From Imbricaverruca yamaguchii (lineage: Eukaryota > Arthropoda > Thecostraca > Neoverrucidae), in contig JAOTOL010001510.1 of assembly GCA_034440575.1 (NCBI GenBank), positions 372,001 through 436,000 on the forward strand: 64,000 nt of DNA, in the 5' to 3' direction. The notes under the pieces were generated by a model, which made no database searches, had not been told where the DNA came from, and saw nothing but the letters and a program-made list of their open reading frames with translations. Positions 36,801 through 47,571 of this stretch are shown piece by piece. Numbering within the stretch: the stretch's first letter is position 1; each line of letters starts with the position of its first letter. Made by a program: the position numbers and the translations under genes.

Positions 36801-39800
36801 CACGTCTGATAACTGGTCAGGCACGTCTGATAACTGGTCAGGCACGTCTGATAACTGGTCAGGCACGTCTGATAACGGGTCAGGCACGTCTGATAACTGG
36901 TCAGGCACGTCTGATAACTGGTCAGGCACGTCTGATAACGGGTCAGGCACGTCTGATAACTGGTCAGGCACGTCTGATAACTGGTCAGGCACGTCTGATA
37001 ACTGGTCAGGCACGTCTGATAACTGGTCAGGCACGTCTGATAACGGGTCAGGCACGTCTGATAACGGGTCAGGCACGTCTGATAACGGGTCAAGCACGTC
37101 TGATAACGGGTCAGGCACGTCTGATAACGGGTCAGGCACGTTTGATAACTGGTCAGACACGTCTGGTGACGGATCCGGCACGTCTGATAACGGGTCAGGA
37201 ACGTCAGGTGGCGGATCAGGCACGTCTGATAACTGGTCAGGCACGTCTGGTGGCGGATCAGGCACGTCTGATAACGGGTCAGGCACGTCTGATAACTGGT
37301 CAGACACGTCTGATAACTGGTCGGGCACGTCTGATAACGGGTCAGGCACGTCTGATAACGGGTCAGGCATGTCTGGTGACGGATCCGGCACGTCTGGTGA
37401 CGGATCCGGCACGTCTGGTGACGGATCCGGCACGTCTGATAACAGGTCAGGCACGTCTGATAACTGGTAAGGCACGTCTGATAACGGGTCAGGCACGTCT
37501 GGTGACGGGTCAGGCACGTCTGATAACGGGTAAGGCACGTCTGATAACGGGTAAGGCACGTCTGATAACGGGTCAGGCACGTCTGATAACGGGTCAGGCA
37601 CGTCTGGTGACGGGTCAGGCACGTCTGGTGACGGGTCAGGCACGTCTGATAACGGGTAAGGCACGTCTGATAACGGGTAAGGCACGTCTGATAACGGGTC
37701 AGGCACGTCTGATAACGGGTCAGGCACGTCTGGTGACGGGTCAGGCACGTCTGGTAACGGGTCAGGCACGTCTGATAACGGGTCAGGCACGTCTGGTGAC
37801 GGGTCAGGCACGTCTGATAACGGGTCAGGCACGTCTGATAACTGGTCAGGCACGTCTGGTGACGGGTCAGGCACGTCTGGTGACGGGTCAGGCACGTCTG
37901 GTGACGGGTCAGGCACGTCTGGTGACGGGTCAGGCACACCTTGTGACGGGTCAAGAATGCCAGGTCCAGTATGCTTCGACACCCGACCAGACCGACTCGA
38001 CACGTCTCGTCTGTCCACCGTCCAACCCCAACCTAGCCCTCGGTCACACCCTCATCACCACATCGCCCGACCACCCGCCACATACACACAGCGTTACACC
38101 CTCATCACCACATCGCCCGACCACCCGCCACATACACACAGCGTTACCTCAGCCCACGGCCGGAAAAAAACGGGCTGGTCCTGGTTGGTTGATTGGTTAT
38201 TGATTTTACGACACATCGACCGTTGAGTCATGTAGCGTCGCCAATCTCTCACGCCGATTGGTCGCGGGCGAAGAGTAGGGCTGGTCCTGGATATCTGCCA
38301 TTCAGAACATAACCTTCTAAAGAAAATAATCTTCTTGCTGGACGCTTGAATGGTGGTGCTTGATAATGACTGCGAACTTGTCACCCTCTAGCAAGATGAC
38401 ACAAAACTCTCTGGAAAGTCAAAAAGGGAGTTTCTGATATCACAAACAAATAAAACAATTTTTTCCCGAATAACAGTTCTTCCTCCCCACAAAATAAAAA
38501 AATCCAAAAATATCGGATTCCACGACATGAATTCAACGCTCTTCCTGCCGGTCGCGGCGTGCACCTGCTGCCCGTCACGTGACGCCCACCTGCTGTATCA
38601 CCAACGGCGCCTTCCAGTGGATGGCTACCATGCCGACCACCCCGAAGTTCCACAGCGACAACAGTATGGTGATGTAGTCCATCGGCACGTTGTAGGCGGT
38701 CAGCACCTCCCTGCGACAGCAGCAGACAGTCAACAGCAATGCAGACCGACACTTCAGGCGGCCAGCCGAACAGTTCAGACTGGCACTTCAGCCGGCCAAC
38801 CGAGCAGTTCAGGCCGACACTTGAGTCGGCCAACCGAGTACTTCAGACCAACACTTCAGACGGCCGGCCGAGTAGTTCCAGACTGGCACTTCAGCCGGCC
38901 AACCGAACAGTTCAGACCAACACTTCAGCCGGCCAGCCGAGTAGTTCCAGACTGGCACTTCAGCCGGCCAGCCGAACAGTTCAGACTGGCACTTCAGCCG
39001 GCCATCCGAACAGTTCAGACTGACATTTCAACTGCATGAATAAGCATTGCATGCTCACGGCTAAACGATGCGCGTATCGGCCTTACCATTCAACCGAGAA
39101 TGCTACCGTTGACATTGTCAGCCAGATAACTTCACGCAGAGTCGGGGAGCGTATAACATGTGTTGCAGCATGTGATTTGCTGAAGATCATACACCAGGCA
39201 GATGGCCTCAAAATCTTAAAAGCCTCGCCACACCCCGTATTGCATTTTCGAGTGCACCACTTGTATGTCTGCTGGCAACCATCTCCAGGTGTGCAGGTGC
39301 AGACCAGAAGCAACGAAACAAACTGCTCCTGTCCGCTCTATTTGCGTGCGGAACAGCCTGAGTTGAGAGATACAGAGCATACAAAATAAAGCTAGCTTTA
39401 AAATGGCACAAGGGAGTCGCTAATGACTCGATTATTTACAATAGTGATTGCATTTTGACAATGATGAATGCTTAGAACTGCGCTTCTGTAAATATTCTAC
39501 CTTTTACTGCATGTATATGAAGTGCGATGGCCAATATTGTTTTCGATATCACAAGGAAATGCAATACAATACAACACTGGTTAGTAGCAAAATCACGACT
39601 CATACTGGTTTGGTATTGTTCACCAGTAATTTTGACAATGTGGTGATGAAATATCCATGTTAGCTGGCTGGCCGCCTCCGTGGCTGGAATTGTTCTTTCG
39701 GTACTAAAATGGCCCTTCTGACGTGATTGTTAATTTCACGCTACTTTATCGGAGCACAGCCTAAAGTAGGATTCGTAGCTTTAGGATCATATAATAGTAC

Positions 39801-42800
39801 AGGCTGACACTTTGGCCGATCCAGTGCTTTTTCAATGAGACTTCTACATACATCAACTCAATGAATTCCGACACATTGAGTTGACAGCTTCAAACATATT
39901 GTTGCAGTTTGTTTCATGTATGCAGCACGCTTATACACCCCACATGATAATTGAAGGACGTGGGTTTCATTGGGCTGGTAATGGCAACTTACTGCATGTA
40001 AATGTACGTGAACAAGAAGAGAAGCATGAACGACGATAGAATGAGCCATCCGTGGATGAACTGAAACAGAACACACGACAAATCAGCGTCTCAGCGTCAA
40101 CTGCTTCACAATAGTCTAAATCCAGATGATCAACACCAGGCTAATATGCCAAGCGACTTCCAAAAACACCAGGTGGCTCTATCATACCAGACACACAGAC
40201 AACTAACAAAATTTCCAAGCTAGAGCCACACCCTTCAGCAGTATGGAGTAGATGGTCACTCTGCTGTGTGATGGAGATGGTGCTGCACTGTCGTGTGGAG
40301 TAGATGGTCACTCTGCTGTGTGGTGGAGATGGTGCTGTACTGTCGTGTGGAGTAGATGGTCACTCTGCTGTGTGGTGGAGATGGTGCTGCACTGTCGTGT
40401 GGAGTAGATGGTCACTCTGCTGTGTGGTGGAGATGGTGCTGTACTGTCGTGTGGAGTAGATGGTCACTCTGCTGTGTGGTGGAGGTGGTGCTGTACTGTC
40501 GTGTGGAGTAGATGGTCACTCTGCTGTGTGGTGGAGGTGGTGCTGTACTGTCGTGTGGAGTAGATGGTCACTCTGCTGTGCGGTGGAGATGGTGCTGCAC
40601 TGTCGTGTGGAGTAGATGGTCACTCTGCTGTGTGGTGGAGGTGGTGCTGTACTGTCGTGTGGAGTAGATGGTCACTCTGCTGTGTGGTGGAGATGGTGCT
40701 GTACTGTCGTGTGGAGTAGATGGTCACTCTGCTGTGTGGTGGAGGTGGTGCTGTACTGTCGTGTGGAGTAGATGGTCACTCTGCTGTGCGGTGGAGATGG
40801 TGCTGCACTGTCGTGTGGAGTAGATGGTCACTCTGCTGTGTGGTGGAGGTGGTGTTGTACTGTCGTGTGGAGTAGATGGTCACTCTGCTGTGCGGTGGAG
40901 GTGGTGTTGTACTGTCGTGTGGAGTAGATGGTCACTCTGCTGTGCAGTGGAGATGGTGCTGTACTGTCGTGTGGAGTAGATGGTTACTCAGCACCATCCT
41001 ATACTGTCGTGGTCGGTGGGACCAGGACACAGCAGGGTGGTCGCCGGCCCATGCTGGGTGATATCTCGGTGGACACTCCGCTGTACGGTGCAGGTGGTGT
41101 AGCGGACCACATCATCGGTACGCGGGCGTGATGGCGCTAACGCCACGCATATTTACCCCGCCGGACAACCAGAGTACGAAAGTGTAAACAGACGCCTCAG
41201 TGTGTGACGCGCACAGTACCACTATGTTTCTCACAAGTGACGCATCTCTGCATATATGTGCAATATAACCCATATTCTGTGTAGACAAGTCTCTGGCAAT
41301 TTGTCATCAGTAAAGTGTTGAGCAGTGCCACTGACCGAGGATTGAGAGGCACATCAGGTTCCACAGTAGCACACCCTACGTTTAGACCCCTGTCGACCAT
41401 TGAGACCACCATTGAGACCATTGAAATAGTTTACTTTAAAAGCAGTTCCGATCTGACTGTCTTGGGCCGGCCTACCTTGTAGCAGTGGTACTTGTAGAGG
41501 ATCAAGATGAAGAAGGTCATGCAGACAATGACTGATATCAGTATGCCAGCATTGGCAAAGGCATTCCAGGCCTTAGTGCCAGCGTCGTCCGAGGTCTCGT
41601 GGAATGGGGTGTAAAGCCTGCACGAGAAACACAGCTAAAATAAAGCAAAGGTAGCATACACTGTTGCTGGCATGCCTATACAGTGATCTACAATGTATGT
41701 TGAAACCAAGTCAAGCCAAAGGCCAGTCTTTGACTTAACCAAGTTTGCGATAACATTCAAGATCCAGTACATTTCGACGAGACACCACAGATATGGAAAT
41801 TTCTTCATAACATGGAGTCAGAAAAATATTACTTGCAGCACAAAGGATGACACTAGTATATATTTATCTATATGCATTTCTACATATATTAAAGGAAGGA
41901 AAACATCGGAAGGTTTACCTGCCCAGAATTGTGATTGAAATTTGTTTAATTTTGTTCTCAAACAAAAGTGGGTATAATAGTTCCCAAATAAAAGGCCAGC
42001 TCCATAAGATGGGTAACTTAACATGGCTGATTTGGAAGTTTTCATTCCAAGATACCAGGCACAAATTTGGCCAGCATTTCAATACATGAGAAGAAAGCAA
42101 GCATGGACATGGAACATATAGGCCCTGGATTATATTACCATTTACTGCTCAATGAGATTCATGACTCAGGAAGGAATGTTTTTCTACAGCTAGGTTTCCA
42201 AAAACACTGCTTTCTGACATTTCTAGGCTTAAGACATTAACATTATTATTGTGCCAACTGAACCACACAGAAACAAATGAAGTGGGGAAAAGAAGACTCC
42301 AGCTGCTGTAATTGGAGGAAAAATAATGCAATGGGAGACAAAGTCTGAGCAAATATTTGATATGCTAGATCACTCTAACCTCCTGTCACAATTAAGTCTT
42401 CACATCCACATCCTAGTTCTTGGCTTATCTTCAGAACCACACCTGGAGTGTTCACTGACTCAGCCTCACTGACATTTGGCGTGTGGTTTAAAAATCTGCC
42501 GTTGCCAAACAGCATCGCGTTTTTCAAGTATCATCTCTCGGACCTCTCCTCTACTGCGTCTTTGCCAACGACCTCAACCTGTTCGCCAAAGACGCAGTAG
42601 TTATCAATACGCCGACGACGCCCTAATCTATCCAGGTCATTGCCACTCCTGGATGGATACCCAGCAAACTCACAAGTATGTGACCGGCTTCTCACGGTAG
42701 AACCGGATGGAGCTGATGGTGCCCACGACCACCAGCATGCAGAGCGTCACCGGCGTGTAAAGCTTGATGACGTGTGACGCACCATACTTGAGCTCCTCCT

Positions 42801-42936
42801 CCTCCTCCTCCTCGTGGCAGACCGGGTTGGCGTCCGAGCGGCGCTCGCGACGCTCGCGGGGCGGCTCGGCGCCGATCACCACCGGCTCCATCAGTGCTGC
42901 ACTCTCGTCACCGACGTCGCTGGAACTCTCCGACAT
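30685..42936 (-). CDS. Psn: Presenilin, gamma-secretase catalytic subunit, 8 coding exons, 436 aa
   Basis: Presenilin is the aspartyl-protease subunit of gamma-secretase, which cleaves Notch, APP and other single-pass proteins within membranes. Join on -: 42936-42674, 41617-41476, 40060-39993, 38710-38590, 33261-33063, 31877-31723, 31389-31183 and 30840-30685. All introns are GT-AG and the 1311 nt stay in frame. The N-terminus is acidic and cytosolic, followed by [15 protein letters not shown] at TM1. The catalytic aspartates are Asp232 in SVWDLIAV (TM6) and Asp356 in [12 protein letters not shown] (TM7). The PAL motif is at 402-404 in ALPALPIS, and the tail ends QVFI. The cytosolic loop between the aspartates is about 125 residues, variable, with a PQPQPQ run. 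Length is like C. elegans SEL-12 and shorter than Drosophila Psn (from memory). Intron 4 is mostly a 21-bp minisatellite. A possible AATAAA lies at 30191-30186 on this strand. Confidence 0.96.
31183..31389 (-). CDS. Psn: Presenilin exon 7 (loop, GLGD, TM7-TM8)
   Basis: The acceptor is ccaccgtcag|GTAGCTG and the donor is CTGATC|gtaagt. Encodes a PQPQPQ linker, [18 protein letters not shown] with the second catalytic Asp356, and [16 protein letters not shown] competing AG four bases downstream of the chosen one would break the frame. Confidence 0.95.
31405..31550. repeat. 55-bp repeats in presenilin intron 6
   Basis: About 2.6 units with acagacggactgaccgacgg and cagacacgcgggcggacacg. They lie 15-160 bp upstream (in gene sense) of the exon 7 acceptor. 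Confidence 0.85.
31590..31722 (-). repeat. 29-bp array carrying copies of the presenilin exon 6 donor
   Basis: On -, the true donor CAG|gtcagtct at 31722 recurs every 29 bp (about 31693, 31664, 31635, 31606), each preceded by cag or cgg. The unit is gtcagtctgccgaccgtggc plus cgtagacag. Confidence 0.88.
31723..31877 (-). CDS. Psn: Presenilin exon 6 (start of cytosolic loop)
   Basis: The acceptor is ggccggcag|CCACGG and the donor is CAGCAG|gtcagt. Encodes [15 protein letters not shown] and a variable Arg/Ser/Asp-rich loop containing [13 protein letters not shown], comparable with the NDDGGF segment of the human loop. The donor heads a row of 29-bp repeats, each carrying the same donor-like sequence. 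Confidence 0.88.
31878..33062. other. Presenilin intron 5
   Basis: No element recognised. A weakly repetitive cacc/cact-rich zone lies at 32080-32370 (gccacctcgccacc, catcacgtcacc). Confidence 0.5.
33063..33261 (-). CDS. Psn: Presenilin exon 5 (TM5-TM6, first catalytic Asp)
   Basis: The acceptor is gttcgccag|GCGTAC and the donor is TCGT|gtacgt (phase 1). Encodes [31 protein letters not shown] with Asp232, and [19 protein letters not shown]. The giant 21-bp array begins only about 25 bp upstream of the acceptor. Confidence 0.97.
33286..37952. repeat. Giant 21-bp minisatellite in presenilin intron 4, about 222 units
   Basis: The unit is gtcaggcacgtctgataact plus g. The stretch next to exon 5 (33286-35580) is almost uniform; 35.7-37.1 kb mixes aactg and aacgg units. 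The far end (37140-37950) is diverged (ggtgacgg, gtaaggc, ggatccggc). Small indels occur near 33885, 34597, 34725, 35584 and 35755. A 21-bp unit has no stop in any frame here, so 750-1077-aa frames ([21 protein letters not shown] and TCLTSYQ heptads) appear on both strands; they are not genes. The array fills about 88% of the intron. Confidence 0.98.
38183..38282 (-). mobile_element. SINE family S1, copy d (body and 3' end)
   Basis: On - it reads cgcccgcgaccaatcggcgt, ggcgacgc, then tcgatgtgtcgtaaaatc and an aatcaaccaacc-type tail. The tRNA head is missing. It lies in presenilin intron 4. Confidence 0.85.
38590..38710 (-). CDS. Psn: Presenilin exon 4 (TM4)
   Basis: The acceptor is gctgtcgcag|GGAGGTG and the donor is CAGCAG|gtgggc. 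Encodes [33 protein letters not shown] and ends IQQ. Phase 2 in, phase 0 out. CAGCAGgtg recurs 25 bp into the intron as a second donor-like copy. Confidence 0.96.
38740..39025. repeat. 34-bp minisatellite in presenilin intron 3
   Basis: About eight units of cagttcagactggcacttca plus gccggccagccgaa. It begins roughly 30 bp upstream of the exon 4 acceptor in gene sense. Confidence 0.92.
39026..39992. other. Presenilin intron 3, remainder
   Basis: Single-copy-looking AT-rich sequence. No gene or element seen. Confidence 0.4.
39993..40060 (-). CDS. Psn: Presenilin exon 3 (TM3)
   Basis: The acceptor is ttctgtttcag|TTCATC and the donor is ATGCA|gtaagt. Encodes [20 protein letters not shown], the canonical TM3 HGWLxLSS sequence, in only 68 nt. 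Confidence 0.96.
40245..40990. repeat. 52-bp minisatellite in presenilin intron 2
   Basis: About 14 units of agtagatggtcactctgctg plus tgtggtggagatggtgctgt and actgtcgtgtgg, with very little divergence. That suggests recent expansion. Confidence 0.97.
41476..41617 (-). CDS. Psn: Presenilin exon 2 (TM2)
   Basis: The acceptor is ctcgtgcag|GCTTTACA and the donor is TACAAG|gtaggc. Encodes [19 protein letters not shown] and TM2, ending LYKYHCYK. Phase 2 in, phase 0 out. Confidence 0.96.
42490..42645 (+). pseudogene. Reverse transcriptase relic in presenilin intron 1
   Basis: One frame reads [20 protein letters not shown] (motif B-like) and, after a one-base shift, QYADDALIY (motif C, YADD). It is a fragment of a non-LTR retrotransposon antisense to presenilin, ending about 30 bp from the exon 1 donor. 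Confidence 0.75.
42674..42936 (-). CDS. Psn: Presenilin coding exon 1 (N-terminus and TM1)
   Basis: ATG at 42936. Encodes [11 protein letters not shown], a run of six glutamates, [20 protein letters not shown] and TM1. The donor is ACATACTT|gtgagt at 42673. A reverse transcriptase relic on the other strand ends within about 35 bp of this donor. Confidence 0.95.
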
Positions 42937-45060
42937 GCACCCGGACGCTGACGCCGACGCCCATCGTTAGTTCGCTACTGCTTTGTGGCACATCAACATC
43001 AGGCATTTGCACATTTGGTTGGAAGATGGCCCTCAGAATTTTGCAGGACTATTGGTGGTAGTGGATTACTCAGTGCAAACCTGGCAGATACATCTAGTAA
43101 GATCTAGTGGAAGACAGAGCGAGTGGACCTGGCATAATGATGTGCATAAATTTGAAGTGTTCACTAATCCTAATTATCATATCAGTGTCAATAATATAAC
43201 TAAACAAAGTATACCTAATCTTAATAATATATTTGTTTAAGTATACTTAATCAATGTCCACCAAGTTCATAAATCCATACATAATACTCCTGACATGCTA
43301 ACACCACAGAACTAATAAATATTCACAACACACCAGTATGAGTAGAATGTTCATGCACCAACTGATTTATTACTTGCCATCTATTGGGATAAGGATTTGA
43401 GAATATAGAATGGCTTAAGGTAAAGCATACTGAAACAATCTGTCTAAAAATGTTTTATTCTCACCACCAAGAAATAATGTTTGTGAATGAAAAAGCAAAG
43501 AAAATTGATTGTAACCAATTCTTATCAATACTAAATGTTCTGTGATGTACTTTTCAGATCATGTCTGGAATGTTTAGTTCAAGCAAGAAATGACTTGAAA
43601 GGATCAAAAGCAACTAGATGGGAGAGAAAATTGCCTTTGTAATGCTGACTAATGTATCCAAGCCATCATCAGCTGACTGCTAGTTAGCTGCTGGTTGGTT
43701 ATTGATTTTATGACACATCGACCATTGAGTCATGTAGTCGCCAATCTCTCATGCTGATTGGTAGAGGGCGAAGAGTAGTGACAGGTGAGACAGTCAGCTG
43801 CTGGTGACATTATTCAAACACACCAATACACACCCCCAGCTGGGTGCACTGAACGACCCAATGGCATCACCAGAAATATTTATAATGGTTAGGTTTGTTT
43901 ATGTTAGTGTTAGGTTAAATTACATTAGGGTTTCACCCCTGATAAATATTCATGGTGACACTGTGGGGTTATTCATTCCACCTAGTTGGAGGTGTGTCTG
44001 TACATTTGAGTGACATCATGAACAGCTCACTGGCAATCAGCTGATGGTGACTCAGATGCATTGTTTATTGATTGATTGATTGTTTGGGTTTAAGGACACA
44101 TCAACTGCTACTGGTTATCTAGTGCCCAAAGATGCATTGTTGATATAAAGAAAGTGTGTGGGGGGTAATAGGTACTTGAAAACTACCAACTAACCTAACC
44201 TTCCATAGGTCATATTCATAATGATTAGACTTAACAAGAGCCACATTGGCCCATCCAGGTTGTCTGTAAAGTATATGCAAAAAAATTATATAAAATGAAA
44301 AATTATCAAGCAACTCCTTTCTTAAAATTTTCAAATTAAAAAGCATAACTTTAACTAACATGCCTAACCTAGCCCGAGCTGTTTTTGAAGACAAAAACCG
44401 TAATTTTTGGTGGAACAAAAATCACACAGAAAACGATTTCCAAATTTGTCCAACTTATTGTTTGTTTATTGGTTGGTTCACGACACACTTCATGCACATT
44501 CACGGCTAATGGCGCCGCCCACACTGTTTCGCTGGTGAAATTTGTCCAACTTCCAGTATTCTAACTTAACTTAGCCAAACCGGTCATTTGTATGTTTCAT
44601 GGAGGCAAAATGTGTGAAACGTGTCTTCGCGGTTAACTTAAACTGCAATGATATGTTCATTTTTCCCGAACGACAAAAACAGTATCGACAGAATGCTCAA
44701 ACCTCACCAACCACGAATAATCCGAATCACCAACACCCTCCTTCTGGGTCTGTTCCTGACCCTGCTCCAAAAAAAGAATAGAGCAACTTTGAGCCGGCCA
44801 CTGTCAATGTCCATTGGCAGCCGGGGACGTCATCTGGGCGCTGATTTGGGTTCAGCAGGTTATGTCACCACAGCAAGAAATGGTACTTTTCGGCGTACGT
44901 TCTTGACTAACAAGTATGCGTGAGTGGTATAAATTATACGTCATCTGAAAGCTTGTTTCATGGTATTTCTACAATCATGGTAGGCTTTCACATGAACGTG
45001 TTAGTTATTGTGTAACATGATGTTATTTACTCATGCCATATCCATTGACACTATTTAACT
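42937..45060. other. Upstream flank of presenilin, AT-rich repeats
   Basis: No gene is supported. It should hold the presenilin 5' end. It contains GGTTAGG/CCTAACC motifs (43880-43920, 44190, 44365) and two short tttattgattgattgatt-type SINE tail fragments (44060-44100 and 44458-44525). Confidence 0.45.
43690..43798 (-). mobile_element. SINE family S1, copy e (body and 3' end)
   Basis: The reverse complement matches the S1 body: cctctaccaatcagcatgag, ttggcgac, tcgatgtgtcataaaatc. It is more diverged than copies c and d, and headless. Confidence 0.75.
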
Positions 45061-45069
45061 TAAGCGGGA

Positions 45070-45200
45070 TGGGCTTGTCGGTGTGGGTAGCGCAGTCGGT
45101 AGCGCGTCGGTAGCGCGTCGGTTTCCCGACTCTCTGAGGTAGCTGGTTCGAGGCTGGGGGCCGGCACCTTTCCGTGCGCGTCGTGGGATTTCCTCCTAAT
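45070..45200 (+). mobile_element. tRNA-like SINE head, third type
   Basis: The A box is gtagcgcagtcggtagcg and the B box is ggttcgaggctgg. The inner part is duplicated in tandem (tagcgcgtcgg twice). It is followed by ggcacctttccgtgcgcgtc. It is not a foldable tRNA. Confidence 0.6.
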
Positions 45201-46626
45201 AAGCGTCAGTGAATTAAGACACTGTTGACATGGGGAGATCTTTTTCATAAATAGAAGGGAAATACGCAGATATTCTGCAAGGCTGGGGTTCGGCCACCTT
45301 AAATTGATGGTTGGGCACTTCTTCTAATCAGCCAGGCATAGGAAGTACAGAACACGTCATCGTTTATGGCAGTGTCCAGGCCCACAGCCCATTCCTGATA
45401 CGGGCGGCGGACCATCGGTGGTGAAAAGGAGACAGGACCCCCTGAATTTAATCATTTGTAGCACTACGGCAGTGCATCACAAATATTGAGCTAAAAACGA
45501 ACGGTTGCCCTTTCCCGTCTCACCAGTACACGCTGACCAACATTAGTCCCTGGTCCTCGAGGTGTGTATCTAATAACAGTACATGATTATCAAGGTGACA
45601 AAACCAACAATTGTGCATGCTGCCGAAAAGTCAAATGACTGGACCCATGCTGGAGTCAGAGCGATGCCAGTTCTAAGCTCGGCTCCACACCTCTTACGAT
45701 ACAAGGCGAGCACACGCCACCAGGACTGCGACAGGCATTGCTTTCACAGGAGCAGACGTTGGCTAAAATATTTCGGTGACAATCCTGAACTTTCTGGAGT
45801 GCCGGCGCAAAATAAAAAAAAATCACACTTTTCGTACCACGAAGGCTCGATTTAGACTCGGCAACAACTTTGAGGAACCCACAAGCGCTAAGACGGATTT
45901 TAGATGCCCGCATGAGGATTTCGGTTCGATTATCATGCATTGTGAAAGGCTTAACGCGGAACTTGGCAAGATTGGGGAAGCATCCCCGTTCATTCCCCAC
46001 CGTGGCTTTGCCCATGTTCGCACACCGTTATTCGGCATTCTCAGTCGAAATGAATTGGCTGTGTCGCTGACGCCATGTGATTCAAACTTCTGTCATGCAT
46101 GCAATAATGGAGGGGTAACAGCAATTTCAATGCCAGACCAGCTCGGAAGCGACTTTAATAACAGCTTAATTTGCGGGTGGAATTGGAAATTACCACGTAA
46201 TACCATACATCTTTTTAACTAAATGTGTTCTATTTTTAACTAAAGGAAATATTTTCCTTTTAAAATATGATGTCTTTATTCGGGTCGTGCAACCTGAAAT
46301 ATCACGCATTTTGCAGTACAGCATGACATAAATAAGGCAACAAAAGTTGTTTATCAATCAGACTTTAATATGAGGAGCATACATCTGGGGAAGAGAGACT
46401 GCCAAGATTGAGGAAGGCCCTGAATCCCACTGCCGATTGTTTATCGGTTGTGTACTCTGTGGTGGAAGTGAATGTGCATTTTGGGCGCATGGACTGCGTC
46501 CGTCATTTTGCGCACATGCATATTCCGGCGCCCAACAGGGTGCGTATTAAAACGATGTATCGAGGGAGCACAACGCAAGATATATATTGGGAGAAGCAAA
46601 CACATGAAGCAGAAAAAGAACCTTGA

Positions 46627-46790
46627 GTTCTTTTACGACGCAATTAACTGCTAGGTCATATGGCGTCGCCAACTTCTCATACCGATTGGTCGCGGGTGGA
46701 CAATTCCGCTGGTTGCGGGACTCGAACCCATAATCTTGCGGTCAAGAGCCCAACACCCTACCGATTAAGCTACCGCGGCTCCACCAAATG
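46627..46790 (-). mobile_element. SINE family S1, copy b (complete)
   Basis: On - the head is ggagccgcggtagcttaatc with B box gggttcgagtccc, a perfect GGTTCGANTCC. The S1 body follows (cccgcgaccaatcggtatga, gttggcgacgc) and ends gcgtcgtaaaag. The head's acceptor arms do not pair, so it is a SINE and not a tRNA gene. Confidence 0.88.
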
Positions 46791-47301
46791 CGTGACATAA
46801 GAGGTTATCGGTAGCATGTGCAGATAAGCCACGTTACTTAATGAGATTACATTGCGTCAATACGTTACAATACCTAACATTACAGTACGTACATATCTGG
46901 CACCTTATAAAATCGGACTAACTGGCAAGAATAGATGGAACATCATCATCGTGACATCTGTAGCTGAGAACAACTCGACATGCATACATACACAGACTAC
47001 TCACGAGCACCGTATTTGGACGATGAGTACGCGTAAACCTACAGGCTACGCTCTACCGACTTCACAAACGCAGGCACATATTAGTTCTTGAGCTTAACAT
47101 ACACTCGGTGCAACTGCAACACGTACGTTTAGTCTCGTGTAATATTTGTGCAGAAAGTCCTGATATGCCGCTATATGATCAACGGCAGGCGATGCACCTA
47201 TACGTCCAAACAATGAAGGATTCAAACGCTGATCTGAATGTGAAGTATCCCCCAAGTGCGGCCCATACTTCGCAGTCACTGAGCAAACTGCTCGGCTTTC
47301 C

Positions 47302-47571
47302 GCTGCTGCCGCTTTGCGAGCTTGGTGACGTTCACCTTGTTCACCAGCCCGAGACGAATAAATGTCCGGATCCTCGCAAAGCACTTTTTTTAAATTAATT
47401 ATATTTCATCTGTGGAATTGAATCCGGATTCCAACACCTGGCGGAAACTTTCAATGACCTTTGGATGTCTGCTGAGATTGTTGAGTTTTTGGGCATGGTG
47501 AACACAAAACGCTGCATCCATCTCTCTGAATGTGTGGAAGAATTCTTCCGTGGGAACCGTCAGGCCGCTAA
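47302..47571 (-). pseudogene. Relic of an unknown, probably transposon-encoded protein
   Basis: One minus-strand frame reads LTVPTEEFFHTFREMDAAFC, VHHAQKLNNLSRHPKVIESF, RQVLESGFNSTDEI, two stops, then CFARIRTFIRLGLVNKVNVT and KLAKRQQRKAEQFAQ. The composition is protein-like and the (F)xRxRTFIRxxxxN pattern resembles the end of transposase-like proteins I have seen in arthropods, but I cannot name the family. In-frame stops mean it is broken. Confidence 0.4.

Noticed and set aside
33286..37952. CRISPR-like regular repeats
   Set aside because: Units are directly adjacent with no unique spacers, and the DNA is eukaryotic.
33071..37954. Open frames of 775, 839 and 1077 residues made of [21 protein letters not shown] or TCLTSYQ heptads
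   Set aside because: They exist in several frames on both strands only because the 21-bp unit lacks stops; the array lies within presenilin intron 4.
46700..46790. tRNA gene candidate with perfect B box
   Set aside because: Acceptor arms do not pair, and a SINE body shared with four other loci follows directly.
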